Assembly (NCBI GenBank): GCA_022823725.1 | Contig: JAJEHL010000010.1 | Location: forward strand, 62,001-126,000 | Length of the DNA stretch: 64,000 nt | Direction of reading: 5' to 3' | Source: Candidatus Latescibacterota bacterium | GTDB lineage: Bacteria > Latescibacterota > UBA2968 | Shown here: in pieces, positions 17,223-25,390 of the stretch | Layout of the letters: the number at the start of each line of letters is the position of its first letter | Position numbering within the stretch: position 1 is the first letter of the stretch | Notes under the pieces: generated by a model | What the model was told of the DNA's origin: nothing | What the model saw: only the letters and a program-made list of their open reading frames with translations | Databases searched by the model: none | Position numbers and translations under genes: made by a program

Positions 17223-18185
17223 ATGGGCAAAGTTGCTGGTATTTGGTTCGCGTTAGTCGTTTCTGTTGGCGCGGCGGAAAAGCCGCAGGCGTTGCGCGTC
17301 TGGGCAGAGGACCGTTGGGCTGTGGTGACAGTGGGCGAAGTGACCGGAACTGTTGTGATTGTCAGCCCAGCCGTCGGGCGAGAAATTGATTTTGATGAGG
17401 GCAATCAATTGGGCGTTTTTCAGGGTGTGACAGAATACACAAAGCACCACAACATGCCCACGCTGACACAGCCGATAGCGGGATTTCAGTCTGCTGTATT
17501 TCTCAAATTGGCAGATGATCAATACGGCATCTGTGTTGCTTTTCGCGACGAGGTCGGCACGCGCTATCGGTTGCTACACATCCGAGATGCGGAGGAATTG
17601 AGTCGCATTCGAGATTATATCCACCGGATGGCCGTTGTGCATGACGCGCCAAATTATCCATTGGTGACAGATGAAAAAGTGACTTATGAAGTAATATCGC
17701 CTGTTTACCGCGCCCATGAGCGGTTACAAGTGAAAATGGCACTGGCAAATGGCGAGGAAATAAAAGGTGAACTCTTGCCAATGATGGAATATGGGCAAAT
17801 GCTCATCAACACGCCCCTGGGATTTCGACGGATCAAAATAGATGCAATTGACCAGATTCGCATTGCATCGCGCGGAGGCAAAAGGGTCGTAACCAGGACA
17901 GTCAGGAACGGTCTGAAGTACGGCATTTTGGGGGGGCTTACGGGATTACTCGCGGGTTGGTCTTTTGAAGGCTTATCGGCCAAAGATGACATGATTTTTG
18001 GCGCTCTATTGGGCGGAACGGTTGGCGCTTCAGTCGGATTTTTAGATGGATTGCTGTCAATTGAACATGCACGAACATTTCGATTTGAACGCGGTGTAGC
18101 GAATAAAAAACCGAAGATCCGACTATTGCCGCAACAATTAAAGCCCCCCAAACCGATCTTTTTTTTATTTTCTTTCTCCATCTGA
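17223..18185 (+). CDS. Exported protein with a glycine-rich membrane hairpin, unknown function
   Basis: A 320-aa product that starts with a signal-like segment (MGKVAGIWFALVVSVGAAEK). The central part is beta-rich, including a pattern suggesting a Sm/PRC-like barrel (KMALANGEEIKGELLPM, then GFRRIKIDAIDQIRI). Next comes a glycine-rich double membrane helix (YGILGGLTGLLAGWSF, then IFGALLGGTVGASVGFLDG) like the glycine-zipper hairpins of envelope proteins. The ATG at 17223 has a GGAGACGCA leader matching the upstream GWxTD gene. The extended frame to 17013 would overlap that gene by 175 bases and lacks a signal. I recognise no named family. Cotranscription with the GWxTD gene suggests an envelope role. 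Confidence 0.6.
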   Translation: MGKVAGIWFALVVSVGAAEKPQALRVWAEDRWAVVTVGEVTGTVVIVSPAVGREIDFDEGNQLGVFQGVTEYTKHHNMPTLTQPIAGFQSAVFLKLADDQYGICVAFRDEVGTRYRLLHIRDAEELSRIRDYIHRMAVVHDAPNYPLVTDEKVTYEVISPVYRAHERLQVKMALANGEEIKGELLPMMEYGQMLINTPLGFRRIKIDAIDQIRIASRGGKRVVTRTVRNGLKYGILGGLTGLLAGWSFEGLSAKDDMIFGALLGGTVGASVGFLDGLLSIEHARTFRFERGVANKKPKIRLLPQQLKPPKPIFFLFSFSI

Positions 18186-18284
18186 TCGTAACCCAATCTT
18201 CACTCGCGCTTAATACGGAAGAAACAATGATACGTTATTTTTGTGTGTCATTATTCTGTGTCCCGTTCAGCAAGGAGTTGGGTT

Positions 18285-19133
18285 ATGGTCAACGCCTCAT
18301 CTAAACAATCAGATACCAGCCTCGAACACTATCTCAAAGAACTCTCCCATTCTCACCCCATCTCTGCAGAAGAAGAATTTGATCTCGCCGTCAAAATGAA
18401 GCGAGGTGACCTCAAAGCGCGCAATCGCCTGATCAAAGCCAACTTGCGTTTTGTGGTCAACGTGGCTCTGAAATACCGCAATCAAGGCGTGGCCCTGGCC
18501 GATTTGATCAGCGCAGGCAATGTGGGACTTATCACAGCCACCGAACGCTTTGATGAAACGCGCGGGTTCAAATTTATCTCTTATGCCGTCTGGTGGATTC
18601 GCCAATCTATTTTACAAACGCTCGCCGAGCAGGGGCGTATGATCCGTTTGCCCATCAACCGACTGGATCTGCTGCGTCGGATTAAAAACTTTAGCGACGA
18701 GTATCAATCCAATAAAGGCCACACGCCCACAGAGGCAGAAATCGCCAATGAATTTCACATCACCGAAGACCAGGTCAGCGATATACTGTCTCACAGCCCA
18801 ATCGTATTTTCTCTGGACAAACCGCTTCACGACGAAGATGCGACCCTCATCGATTTGATGCCCGACAAAGATCAAGCCCCACCAGATGCAGCAATGTTTC
18901 ACAATGCCCTGCGAGATGAAGTCAACGATCTGCTCCATACCCTGGATAATCGCGAAGCCGATGTCATTCGTCTCTATTTTGGTCTCGATGGCGCCAGTTG
19001 GACACTTCAGGCCATAGCCAACAAATATAACCTCACGCGCGAGCGCGTGCGCCAAATTAAAGAAAAAGCCCTCCGCAAATTGCGTCACCCCTCTCGGGGG
19101 CGCAAACTCATCGCGTATGCAGAAGCCGGCTAA
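18285..19133 (+). CDS. Sigma-70 family RNA polymerase sigma factor (RpoD/SigA-like, short)
   Basis: The 282-aa protein has region 1.2 (TSLEHYLKELSHSHPISAEE), region 2 with the core-binding and -10 recognition helices (NLRFVVNVALKYRNQG, DLISAGNVGLITATERFD, YAVWWIRQSILQTLAE), region 3 and region 4.2 with the -35 helix-turn-helix (TLQAIANKYNLTRERVRQIK). There is no region 1.1 extension, so it is the short form seen in Bacteroidota-like primary factors or group 2 factors. An AAGGAG site lies 8 bases before the ATG at 18285. It is transcribed alone and ends in a strong terminator. Whether it is the housekeeping factor or an alternative one (RpoS-like) cannot be told from the window. Confidence 0.9.
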   Translation: MVNASSKQSDTSLEHYLKELSHSHPISAEEEFDLAVKMKRGDLKARNRLIKANLRFVVNVALKYRNQGVALADLISAGNVGLITATERFDETRGFKFISYAVWWIRQSILQTLAEQGRMIRLPINRLDLLRRIKNFSDEYQSNKGHTPTEAEIANEFHITEDQVSDILSHSPIVFSLDKPLHDEDATLIDLMPDKDQAPPDAAMFHNALRDEVNDLLHTLDNREADVIRLYFGLDGASWTLQAIANKYNLTRERVRQIKEKALRKLRHPSRGRKLIAYAEAG

Positions 19134-19154
19134 CGTATTATCTGATAAAAAATG

Positions 19155-19192
19155 AAAAGCCTCTGAAGACACGCGCTTCAGAGGCTTTTTTT
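19155..19192 (+). terminator. Rho-independent terminator after the sigma factor gene
   Basis: A 14-bp perfect stem (19155-19168 with 19176-19189) around a 7-base loop, followed by T residues. Confidence 0.9.
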
Positions 19193-19205
19193 ATGATGCC
19201 AAAAC

Positions 19206-19234
19206 TTGATTTGTCTGAAATTGTTATATACATT
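19206..19234 (+). promoter_or_regulatory. Possible promoter for the nitroreductase/Dsr module
   Basis: TTGATT (19206-19211), a 17-bp spacer and TACATT (19229-19234), each 4/6 to consensus, 43 bases before the nitroreductase start and just after the sigma-factor terminator. Weak on sequence but well placed. Confidence 0.3.
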
Positions 19235-19277
19235 GATGTACATTTCATTTTTACCGAAACCCAACAGGAGGAAAGCA

Positions 19278-19847
19278 ATGGACGTTTTGGAAGCTATTCA
19301 CACGCGGCGCACAATTTTTAAGTTCAAACCGGGTGGTGTGCCCAAAGATGTGATTGAAAAAATTTTTGAAGCTGGTCTTTGGGCACCCAATCACCATTTG
19401 ACAGAACCGTGGCGATTTGTCGTCCTGGGAGAAGATACCAAAGAAATACTGGCGCAACGCTACAGCGAAATTCAGGAGGATAAAGCAGCGGAAGGTGCCA
19501 GCGACGAGGCTAAGCGCATATTAAAAGAAGCCGGTTATGCCAAGTTCATGTCAAAGCCCACAATTATTGCTGTGGCGTGTTTGCAAGATGGTGATGATAT
19601 CAAGAACCGAGAAGATTATGCAGCCGCGTGTTGCGCCATGCAAAATGTACAATTGGCTGCCTGGGCAGAAGGGGTTGGCATGCAGTGGAGCACAGGACCG
19701 ATTACACTGGAAGAAAACACCTATAAATTGTTGGGTGTAGATACCGATGGCGAATACATCATCGGATTTTTCTATACCGGGTATCCCGATGAAATTCCAG
19801 AACCGAGGCGAAAACCCCTCGAAGAAGTGCTAAGCTGGACGGATTGA
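19278..19847 (+). CDS. Nitroreductase family FMN-dependent oxidoreductase
   Basis: The 189-aa product opens with MDVLEAIHTRRTIFKFKPGG, the FMN-phosphate-binding RR(S/T) block of the family. It continues with AGLWAPNHHLTEPWRFVV (residues 33-50) and the C-terminal IGFFYTGYPDEIPEPRRKP loop. The family reduces nitro compounds, quinones or other electrophiles with NAD(P)H, and some members act in cofactor or thiol chemistry. The ATG at 19278 has an AGGAGG site 7 bases upstream. The frame is open to 19206, but that start would lack a ribosome site. It is the first gene of a run with the DsrMK-like subunits and DsrC, with 11 bases to the next ATG. Its role there is unknown. Confidence 0.85.
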   Translation: MDVLEAIHTRRTIFKFKPGGVPKDVIEKIFEAGLWAPNHHLTEPWRFVVLGEDTKEILAQRYSEIQEDKAAEGASDEAKRILKEAGYAKFMSKPTIIAVACLQDGDDIKNREDYAAACCAMQNVQLAAWAEGVGMQWSTGPITLEENTYKLLGVDTDGEYIIGFFYTGYPDEIPEPRRKPLEEVLSWTD

Positions 19848-19858
19848 CTCCGCTAACC

Positions 19859-20644
19859 ATGAATGGTTTTGAATTTTTCGTCCTCTATCGCCTGCCCTAT
19901 CTCGCAGTCCCTTTCTATCTCATCATGTTGAGCGTGCGAATATGGGTATGGATGCGGTTCTACAACCCCGCGCTCAAGCTATTGCCACGGGCCAGAGGAT
20001 CTGTGTATGGCGTATGGAAGCAGCAGTACCGCCCAACTATTCACATTTTTCCCGGACCGCGCTTACAAAGTACAGAATGGAAACGCGCTATAAAGGGCTT
20101 TGTTTTTTTTGCCGGTCTCTATAAGCGCGACAAAATACTGTGGCTGGGTTCCTGGTCACTCCATTTGGGGCTGCTCCTGATAATCGTTGCTCACGTCCGC
20201 GTAATTTTGCCGCTTGATCTGGATCTGATCTGTTTGCGCGTCGCATTGATCGGCAGTGGACTGATGACCGTGTCGGGCACTTATTTGTTGCTGCGTCGCA
20301 TAATCATTCAGCGCGTACGGGAAATTACAGACTTTCGGGACTATCTGGCGGAAGTCATCCTCTTATCCTTTTCTGCGACGGCATTTCTCGTGATGTTAGA
20401 CGGTGGTGTGTCATCCGAAACCCTGCGCCATTATGTATCTGGGATATTGATGAACACAGTGGAAGTTATTGAAGTGCCACACATGTTTGTCTGGCACATG
20501 CTCGCCGCACAACTCTTATTGATCGTAATCCCATTTTCCCATCTGTTGCATCTGGGCGGGATTTTTTTGAGCCGTGAATTTCTGGGCACATCCGATACAT
20601 TTGCTGGAGAGTTTGGATCGGGATTAAAAGATAGACGGGATTAA
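19859..20644 (+). CDS. DsrM-like/NarI-type cytochrome b membrane subunit
   Basis: The 261-aa integral membrane protein has about five hydrophobic helices and a NarI-type (respiratory nitrate reductase gamma) layout. Candidate haem b ligands are the His in WSLHLGLLLIIVAHVRVI and the pair in HMFVWHMLAAQLLLIVIPFSHLLHLGG. Such subunits exchange electrons between menaquinol in the membrane and an iron-sulfur partner. The partner here is the DsrK/HdrD-like protein that starts 4 bases later. The frame can begin at a TTG at 19844, overlapping the nitroreductase by 4 bases; the ATG at 19859 is preferred. It is a little shorter than classical DsrM (about 330 aa), lacking an N-terminal extension, so HdrE-like or HmeC-like is an alternative label. 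Confidence 0.75.
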   Translation: MNGFEFFVLYRLPYLAVPFYLIMLSVRIWVWMRFYNPALKLLPRARGSVYGVWKQQYRPTIHIFPGPRLQSTEWKRAIKGFVFFAGLYKRDKILWLGSWSLHLGLLLIIVAHVRVILPLDLDLICLRVALIGSGLMTVSGTYLLLRRIIIQRVREITDFRDYLAEVILLSFSATAFLVMLDGGVSSETLRHYVSGILMNTVEVIEVPHMFVWHMLAAQLLLIVIPFSHLLHLGGIFLSREFLGTSDTFAGEFGSGLKDRRD

Positions 20645-20648
20645 ACGA

Positions 20649-21983
20649 ATGGAACGAGAAAAAAAATACATTCCATCGGGCCTGGCGGGCACGTATATGC
20701 GACGCATTGCCGAATCGGATCCGTTTGTCCGCGAGATTCAGGACGAACCATCGGCACTGCGCCTGTACATGGATACGTGTACCAAATGCGGGGTGTGCGC
20801 GCAGGAATGCCCGGTGTATTACGGGCAGCCAGACAAGCGCATGCATCCGGTGGAACGCTCGCGGCAAGTGCTCCGTTTATACAAAAAGTACACGACATTT
20901 TGGGGGCGATTTTGGAATGCCATTTTTCCAAAGCCAGATTTTGAAGATAACGATGCCGAGTTATTTGCCGAGCGCATGTACGAGTGTCTGACGTGTCGGC
21001 GGTGTGCGGCATTTTGTCCGGTGGGAATCGATCACTCGGTGATCTCGCGCGTTGGACGTTCACTCGTCGATTTAATGGGTTTAACGCCCCCATCCCTTGC
21101 ACAGGGTACGCACAATTCCTTTGAAACGGGCAATTTGGAAGGCGCGTCAGTTGAGGCATTTTTGGATGCGATTCAATTTATCGAAGAAGAACTCAAAGAA
21201 GAAACGGGACGAGATATTGCCATTCCCTTAGACCGCGAAGGCGCGGAAATTTTCTTTTTGCCGCCGTCGGGCGATGTGCTGGTTTATGCTGAAAATTTAA
21301 TGGGCATGGCGAAAATTTTTCACGCCATCGGCGCCGATTGGACAATGAGTTCGCGGGCATTTGACGGATCGAATTTCGGATTTACGACCGGCAATAACTT
21401 TTCGATGAAGTACGAGAACAAACACTACATTGACGCATGCGAAAAATTGGGATGTAAACTCATGGTCATGGGCGAATGCGGGCACGCGTATCGGGTGATG
21501 AAATTTATGGCCAGCGAAGGACGCTGGTGGGGTGCATTGCCTTTTGATATTACCAGTGGGTTTGAATATACGGCACAACTTATTCGCACGGGCAAACTAA
21601 AATTGGACCCGGATAAAAATCTCGATCCCGTGACCTATCACGACGCTTGCCAATTTGCTGCCGGCTGTGGGATTGTTGAGGAGCCCAGAGAGATTTTGAA
21701 AGCAGCCTGCGCCGATTATCGCGAAATGCCCGATGGCGGGTACACACAGTGGTGTTGTGGTGGTGGCGGTGGGTTATCGGCACTGCGCTCTGTGCGCGCG
21801 TTTCGGATGGAGGTCTCGGGCAAAAAGAAAGCAGAGCAAATGCGCGAGACCGATGCGAAGATCGTATCAACTTCGTGTTTGCAGTGCCGCACACAACTAA
21901 AAGAAATCGCGCGCCATCACAAAATGCCACTGCAAATTACGGGTGTACACGAAATGATAAACAATGCGATTGTACTGGAATAG
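20649..21983 (+). CDS. DsrK/HdrD-like iron-sulfur protein
   Basis: The 444-aa cytoplasmic protein has two [4Fe-4S] ferredoxin motifs: C44, C47, C50, C54 (CTKCGVCAQEC) and C113, C116, C119, C123 (CLTCRRCAAFC). The C-terminal CCG domain has C369-C370 (QWCCGGGGG), an upstream DACQ Cys and a downstream SCLQC. This is the pattern that holds the noncubane cluster reducing disulfides in HdrB/HdrD and DsrK. A first CCG-like copy is degenerate (MGECGHAYR). With the NarI-type subunit 4 bases upstream it forms a DsrMK-type menaquinol/thiol-disulfide oxidoreductase. The DsrC gene two positions downstream supplies the natural partner of DsrK. HdrD of a different pathway is the main alternative. Confidence 0.85.
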   Translation: MEREKKYIPSGLAGTYMRRIAESDPFVREIQDEPSALRLYMDTCTKCGVCAQECPVYYGQPDKRMHPVERSRQVLRLYKKYTTFWGRFWNAIFPKPDFEDNDAELFAERMYECLTCRRCAAFCPVGIDHSVISRVGRSLVDLMGLTPPSLAQGTHNSFETGNLEGASVEAFLDAIQFIEEELKEETGRDIAIPLDREGAEIFFLPPSGDVLVYAENLMGMAKIFHAIGADWTMSSRAFDGSNFGFTTGNNFSMKYENKHYIDACEKLGCKLMVMGECGHAYRVMKFMASEGRWWGALPFDITSGFEYTAQLIRTGKLKLDPDKNLDPVTYHDACQFAAGCGIVEEPREILKAACADYREMPDGGYTQWCCGGGGGLSALRSVRAFRMEVSGKKKAEQMRETDAKIVSTSCLQCRTQLKEIARHHKMPLQITGVHEMINNAIVLE

Positions 21984-21993
21984 CCAATAGCTC

Positions 21994-23187
21994 ATGTCTC
22001 ATTTAATTTACATGGACAACGCGGCGACCACGTTTCCAAAACCTCCTGATGTGCTGGAAGATGCGCTGGCGTTTTACCGCAAATACGGGGTAAATCCCGG
22101 GCGCAGTGGCACGGACCTGGCGCAAGAGGCTGAAGCCATGGTTGCAGAGACACGCGCATCGCTCGCGTCGTTTTTTGGTGCCACGGGCAGTCCTGACCGG
22201 CTTGTGTTTACGCACAATGCCTCGGATGCATTGAATATTGCGATTCAGGGCACATTGAAATCCGGCGATCACGTCATTACAACGCTTTTGGATCACAATT
22301 CGGTTTTGCGCCCGATTTACCATCTCTCAAAATATGAGGGGATTGAGGCTACTTATGTGGGCTTTGGAGCAGATGGTTTTATCGATCCAGAGGATATTGA
22401 TAGGGCGATCAGACCAAATACAAAACTCGTCGTGATGACCCATGCATCCAATGTACTCGGCACTGTGCAACCCGTAGCAGCGGTGGGCGCGATCTGCCGC
22501 GCACGCGGTGTAATTTTCTGCGTTGATGTGGCGCAAACAGCGGGCATGTTGCCTATTGATATGGAGGCGATGCAGGCCGATATTCTGTGTTTTACCGGAC
22601 ACAAGTCACTCATGGGACCAACGGGTACTGGTGGGATGTACGTGCGCGAAGGGGTGACAATTGCACCGTTGCGATACGGTGGGACGGGCGTGCGGTCAGA
22701 GTATCCCGATCACCTGAGCGAGTATCCCTGGCGATTGGAATGTGGCACGGGCAATCTGATGGGCATTGCAGGCCTGTTGTACGCGCAGAAATGGATGCAA
22801 CGCGAAGGTGTGGAAAATATTCATGCACGCGAGATGGCTTTATTCAAACAACTGGTCAATGGCCTGCGCGAAGTCGATGGGACCATTTTATATTGCGCTG
22901 CAAATCACGATCAACACGTACCCGTATTGTCGGTCAATATCGAAGGAATGACAGCGAATAATGTGGGTACATTGCTGGATGTGAAGTTCAATGTGGCAAC
23001 GCGCACGGGATTGCAATGCGCGCCAAAGGTACATGAAACCCTGGGAACGAAAGCGATGAAGGGCACTGTGCGACTTTCGCTGGGTCCCTTCAATACCGAA
23101 GCGCATATTGAAACTGTGATCGCGGGCTTGAGCGATATATCCAAACGACATGGGCGAATAAAAGGTCAGGTGCGGAATGGCGTATGA
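21994..23187 (+). CDS. Cysteine desulfurase family (class V aminotransferase fold) protein
   Basis: The 397-aa PLP enzyme starts YMDNAATTFPKPPDV, the substrate-binding block of cysteine desulfurases. It has the Schiff-base Lys204 in FTGHKSLMGPTGTGG and a Cys342 in TRTGLQCAPKVHE, where the persulfide-forming Cys of this subfamily sits. IscS/NifS/SufS relatives release sulfur from cysteine to a protein thiol. It lies between the DsrK-like gene and dsrC and overlaps dsrC by 11 bases, so sulfur delivery to DsrC, as IscS delivers to TusA/TusE, is a reasonable inference. The relatives best matching in layout are annotated only as cysteine desulfurase family, and some may use selenocysteine. Confidence 0.85.
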   Translation: MSHLIYMDNAATTFPKPPDVLEDALAFYRKYGVNPGRSGTDLAQEAEAMVAETRASLASFFGATGSPDRLVFTHNASDALNIAIQGTLKSGDHVITTLLDHNSVLRPIYHLSKYEGIEATYVGFGADGFIDPEDIDRAIRPNTKLVVMTHASNVLGTVQPVAAVGAICRARGVIFCVDVAQTAGMLPIDMEAMQADILCFTGHKSLMGPTGTGGMYVREGVTIAPLRYGGTGVRSEYPDHLSEYPWRLECGTGNLMGIAGLLYAQKWMQREGVENIHAREMALFKQLVNGLREVDGTILYCAANHDQHVPVLSVNIEGMTANNVGTLLDVKFNVATRTGLQCAPKVHETLGTKAMKGTVRLSLGPFNTEAHIETVIAGLSDISKRHGRIKGQVRNGV

Positions 23188-23500
23188 AATTGTGACGCTG
23201 GGTGGCAAAGAAATTGAGGTGGATGAAGATGGATTTATCCAGCAACCCGCGCTCTGGGACGAAGACGTGGCACGCGATCTCGCCCGGCAAGATGGCATTG
23301 AGGAGATGACCTCAGATCACTGGCAGGTGGTGTATTACATCCGCAATTACTGGTTGAAATTTGAAATCGCCCCATTGATCCGCCGCTTGTGCAAAGAAAC
23401 AGAAAAAGATATCGATACAATTTACGACCTGTTTTCCGCAGGTCCTGCAGATGGCGCGTGTAAAATCGCGGGTTTGCCTACGCCTACGGGGTGTACGTGA
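23177..23500 (+). CDS. dsrC: DsrC/TusE family sulfur-carrier protein with both C-terminal cysteines
   Basis: The 107-aa product is a full-length DsrC: N-terminal beta hairpin (IEVDEDGFIQQPALWDEDVA), helical core (DHWQVVYYIRNYWLKFEIAP, then CKETEKDI) and the flexible C-terminal arm GACKIAGLPTPTGCT with Cys95 and Cys106. TusE proteins keep only the last Cys; having both, 11 residues apart, marks true DsrC, which carries sulfite-derived sulfur as a trisulfide that DsrMK reduces. Here DsrMK-like genes are upstream in the same run, but no dsrAB sulfite reductase is in the window. The start overlaps the previous gene by 11 bases. It ends only 6 bases from the convergent garR-like gene, with no visible terminator. 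Confidence 0.93.
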   Translation: MAYEIVTLGGKEIEVDEDGFIQQPALWDEDVARDLARQDGIEEMTSDHWQVVYYIRNYWLKFEIAPLIRRLCKETEKDIDTIYDLFSAGPADGACKIAGLPTPTGCT

Positions 23501-23506
23501 CCAACT

Positions 23507-24403
23507 CTACCTTGTGCGCGCTTGAATATTCGACATATCTTCAACAACCGTGAGCAAACCCGAATGGTCGAGTTCGCCGCGGCCTTTGACCATTGCAGTC
23601 TTGAAAAGCTCAAAGACCTCGCTTGTAACGGGCAAGGGTACGCCAAAATCATTACTCGTTTTCTGGATGATATTGAGGTCTTTGTAGTGCAGGCGAATGC
23701 GAAAACCGGGATCAAAATCGCCGTTGACCATGCGCTCGCCCCTGTTTTCAAGCACACCGCAGCGGGCGAGGCCTCCGCTGAGTACCTGAACAATTTTGAT
23801 TGGATCAACACCCGCTTTGGTACCCATTGTGAGGGCTTCAGATACGCCGGCAATAGTGACGGCAACGAGGATCTGATTACACGCTTTCACGGTTTGTCCC
23901 GCACCGAGAGGTCCACACAAAATCGCACTTTGTCCCATAATGTCAAAGAGTGGTCTAACCGTGTTGAACGTATCTTCATCGCCGCCAACCATAATGGAAA
24001 GGGTGGCGTTTTGAGCGCCGATATCGCCACCGCTGACGGGTGCATCCAAGCTTTTAACGCCTTTTTCCGCGAGCACCTCCCCCACCTGCGTGGTGACACT
24101 GGGCGCAATCGTGCTCATATCGACGAAAATCAGCTCCTCGTGCGCGCCTTCAATAATGCCGCCCTCGCCCAAAGCAACGCTTTCAACATCGGGCGAATCG
24201 GGCAACATAGTGATAACGATATCGCTTTGTTCTGCCACTTCTTTACCAGAATACGCTTCTGCCGCTCCTTTACCGACGAGTTCATCAACTGCATCTCGAT
24301 TGCGGTTGTGTACGACGAGTTCATATCCAGCATCTATCAAATGACCAGCCATTGGCTTGCCCATGATCCCGAGACCGATAAACCCAATTTTTGGCTCCGA
24401 CAT
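23507..24403 (-). CDS. garR: 2-hydroxy-3-oxopropionate reductase / beta-hydroxyacid dehydrogenase
   Basis: The 298-aa NAD(P)-dependent protein starts with a Rossmann motif (KIGFIGLGIMGKPMAGHL, residues 5-22). It carries the beta-hydroxyacid dehydrogenase signature DAPVSGGDIGAQNATLSIM near residue 120 and the catalytic Lys in GAGQTVKACNQI near residue 170. It reduces tartronate semialdehyde to glycerate or oxidises 3-hydroxyisobutyrate-type substrates; the GGDIGAQN wording fits the GarR/GlxR branch best. The ATG at 24403 has an AAAGGAG site 8 bases upstream. It is the last gene of the long minus-strand run from 32601 and meets dsrC tail to tail. Confidence 0.85.
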   Translation of the reverse strand: MSEPKIGFIGLGIMGKPMAGHLIDAGYELVVHNRNRDAVDELVGKGAAEAYSGKEVAEQSDIVITMLPDSPDVESVALGEGGIIEGAHEELIFVDMSTIAPSVTTQVGEVLAEKGVKSLDAPVSGGDIGAQNATLSIMVGGDEDTFNTVRPLFDIMGQSAILCGPLGAGQTVKACNQILVAVTIAGVSEALTMGTKAGVDPIKIVQVLSGGLARCGVLENRGERMVNGDFDPGFRIRLHYKDLNIIQKTSNDFGVPLPVTSEVFELFKTAMVKGRGELDHSGLLTVVEDMSNIQARTR

Positions 24404-24452
24404 GTATTGAACTCCTTTCAACGAAAAATATAATTTGTCAAAACAAGGATTT

Positions 24453-25376
24453 CTACAACTTCCTCAACTCTGCAAGTGATGGAAAGGCATGCCGTTCCCA
24501 CACCCGAACGACCACCCCATCCACGATATAAGCCAATCGCGGATACCCATGCGCATGGGTCAAACGCTTGAAATCAGCAAAAGAAATAGTTGCTATGGTA
24601 AAACGCGGTCGGAACTGCATTTTGAATTGCGCGGACACGGGATGATCTTTGGGATACTGGCTCAAAGCAATCAATCTGGGCACTTCTGGATCGGCAGCCC
24701 AGACATTGAGCTTGGGCACGGCGGCCTGGCAATAGTGGCAATTCGGACTGAACAACTCAATCAGATAGGCTCCCTGCGTCAAATCGATATCCGTATCTAA
24801 CAGTGATAAACCTTTCAGATAATCACCCACCTGCAGATCTGAGCCAGCTATGCGGTCGCGCTCGGGCATATAGCGAAAACCCAACACCGTTAGAGAAACC
24901 AATCCACCGACCAGAACCACCCACCTGCCCCATGCCCATCGCGCAACAGACCGCCGCCGCAATCCCCACCAGGAAAAGACCAGCAGCCCCAGCATGAGAA
25001 AATTTTCCACCATCGCCTCAACCGGCGAGCGTTCGACCAACGTGCCAAAACACCCGCAACTCTCCCCCATTCCCCGATGCCATGCATGGGCGGTAATTGC
25101 GATAAAGAAGATCATCATTACCGATCCTATGGGTACAACGATACGCGGCTTCCAATCGACCAGAAGCGCGAGACCCACCAGGCATTCCATCGGACCGAGC
25201 AACAGAGCCAATTTGGCGACCATCTCCACTGTCTCGCGCCCTACAAAAACCTGAGCAGGCATCACAGCCTCCCAAAAAAAGAGCACGGGATCCCATATCT
25301 TAGTCAGACCAGCCACCAGAAAAACCACACCCATAATCCGCTGGCTTATCCAAAGGCTCTTCTCTAATCTACTCAT
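24453..25376 (-). CDS. MauE/DoxX-like membrane protein fused to a thioredoxin-like domain
   Basis: The 307-aa protein has four or five N-terminal membrane helices with the MauE/DoxX look (RIMGVVFLVAGLTKIWDPV, then GPMECLVGLALLVDWK, HRGMGESCGCFG). A further membrane helix follows near residue 150, then a C-terminal thioredoxin-like domain with CHYC at residues 213-216 (ELFSPNCHYCQAAVPKLN). MauE-type proteins handle disulfide formation for exported proteins, so this looks like a one-chain disulfide oxidoreductase, by analogy. The conserved CGCFG in the MauE part is a second probable redox pair. It lies 14 bases after mqnD and 49 bases before garR, within the operon, so it may use menaquinone, like DsbB or VKOR. 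Confidence 0.7.
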   Translation of the reverse strand: MSRLEKSLWISQRIMGVVFLVAGLTKIWDPVLFFWEAVMPAQVFVGRETVEMVAKLALLLGPMECLVGLALLVDWKPRIVVPIGSVMMIFFIAITAHAWHRGMGESCGCFGTLVERSPVEAMVENFLMLGLLVFSWWGLRRRSVARWAWGRWVVLVGGLVSLTVLGFRYMPERDRIAGSDLQVGDYLKGLSLLDTDIDLTQGAYLIELFSPNCHYCQAAVPKLNVWAADPEVPRLIALSQYPKDHPVSAQFKMQFRPRFTIATISFADFKRLTHAHGYPRLAYIVDGVVVRVWERHAFPSLAELRKL

Positions 25377-25390
25377 AGACGTACCCTCTT

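Noticed and set aside
23522-24433. Plus-strand 303-aa ORF
   Set aside because: It is antisense to the garR-like gene, whose family signatures are clear.
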